Source of the DNA: Candidatus Portnoybacteria bacterium CG02_land_8_20_14_3_00_45_8
GTDB taxonomy: Bacteria; Patescibacteriota; Minisyncoccia; Portnoybacterales; GWB1-42-6
Reading direction: 5' to 3'
Length of the DNA stretch: 6,142 bases
NCBI GenBank assembly: GCA_002780785.1
Contig: PEUE01000033.1
Location: 1-6,142 of the forward strand
Below are positions 5,993-6,142 of this stretch, piece after piece; position 1 is the first letter of the stretch, and each line of letters starts with the position of its first letter. The position numbers and the translations under genes are program-made. The notes beneath the pieces were generated by a model, which saw nothing but the letters and a program-made list of their open reading frames with translations, made no database searches and had not been told where the DNA came from.

Positions 5993-6142
5993 TTATAATA
6001 ATTCTTTTTGAGTCCCATTATTGCCATTATCAACCGGCTTTGCTTCTTTATAATAATTTTTTACTAAAGCATGCGGTAAATCCGGTATTTTCCCTTTCAA
6101 TAATTCTTCAACGGTCAAAATTTGAATTTTTGAAAACTCTCG
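5993..6142 (-). CDS. C-terminal end of an unidentified protein, possibly a DNA methyltransferase (cut by the window edge)
   Basis: The frame is open from the window edge and gives 49 residues before TAA. It includes IQILTVEELLKGKIPDLP, then a basic, low-complexity tail ending GTQKELL. From memory, the pattern IQI-T-EELL-GK-PD-P occurs at the C-termini of site-specific DNA methyltransferases and Mod-like proteins; no catalytic motif lies in the visible part, so this is a weak assignment. The stop codon abuts the rmuC ATG with no gap and in the same frame, supporting a real gene in an operon with rmuC. Confidence 0.7.
   Translation of the reverse strand, partial: REFSKIQILTVEELLKGKIPDLPHALVKNYYKEAKPVDNGNNGTQKELL

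Overview
The window most likely comes from a Candidate Phyla Radiation (Patescibacteria) genome, probably a metagenome-derived contig. This is inference. It rests on the compact layout, a RecR that reads MLPQSL… at its N-terminus, a large multi-spanning ligase/polymerase-like membrane protein fused to TPRs, a short RmuC, moderate GC with AT-rich spacers, and a C/A-to-G/T palindromic intergenic repeat of a kind I associate with these genomes. No marker here fixes the lineage. All six genes end in TAA and no reading frame contains an in-frame TGA, so nothing suggests TGA recoding.

Plus strand, 2-1793: the 3' three quarters of dnaB (replicative helicase), then a roughly 130-bp imperfect inverted repeat, then recR (recombination mediator). 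A strong 19-bp hairpin terminator (1810-1851) lies in the convergent junction with the next gene.

Minus strand, 6142 down to 1873, in transcription order: the last 49 codons of an unidentified gene whose tail resembles DNA methyltransferase C-termini; rmuC, whose ATG directly follows that gene's stop; a 144-bp leader region; rplU (ribosomal protein L21) with its own terminator; a 214-bp spacer with a candidate promoter; and an O-antigen-ligase-like/TPR membrane protein.

The most interesting spot is the rplU leader. A 25-codon open frame (4800-4877, minus) encodes a peptide starting MELAVIKTGG, against MNIAVIKTGG in L21. A second stretch (KI…KIxG) also matches L21 after a gap. This frame ends in tandem TAA stops 4 nt before the rplU ATG and overlaps a stable hairpin. 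It is either a truncated rplU duplicate or a translated leader that mimics the L21 start and could serve in autoregulation. The second notable spot is the dnaB-recR repeat, whose right arm runs up to the recR start and seems to have replaced its upstream translation signals.

The other genes are conserved housekeeping functions: replication (DnaB), recombination and repair (RecR, RmuC), translation (L21) and surface glycan or envelope work (ligase/TPR). I see no tRNA, rRNA, CRISPR array, transposase or phage module. No gene-free stretch exceeds 300 bases.
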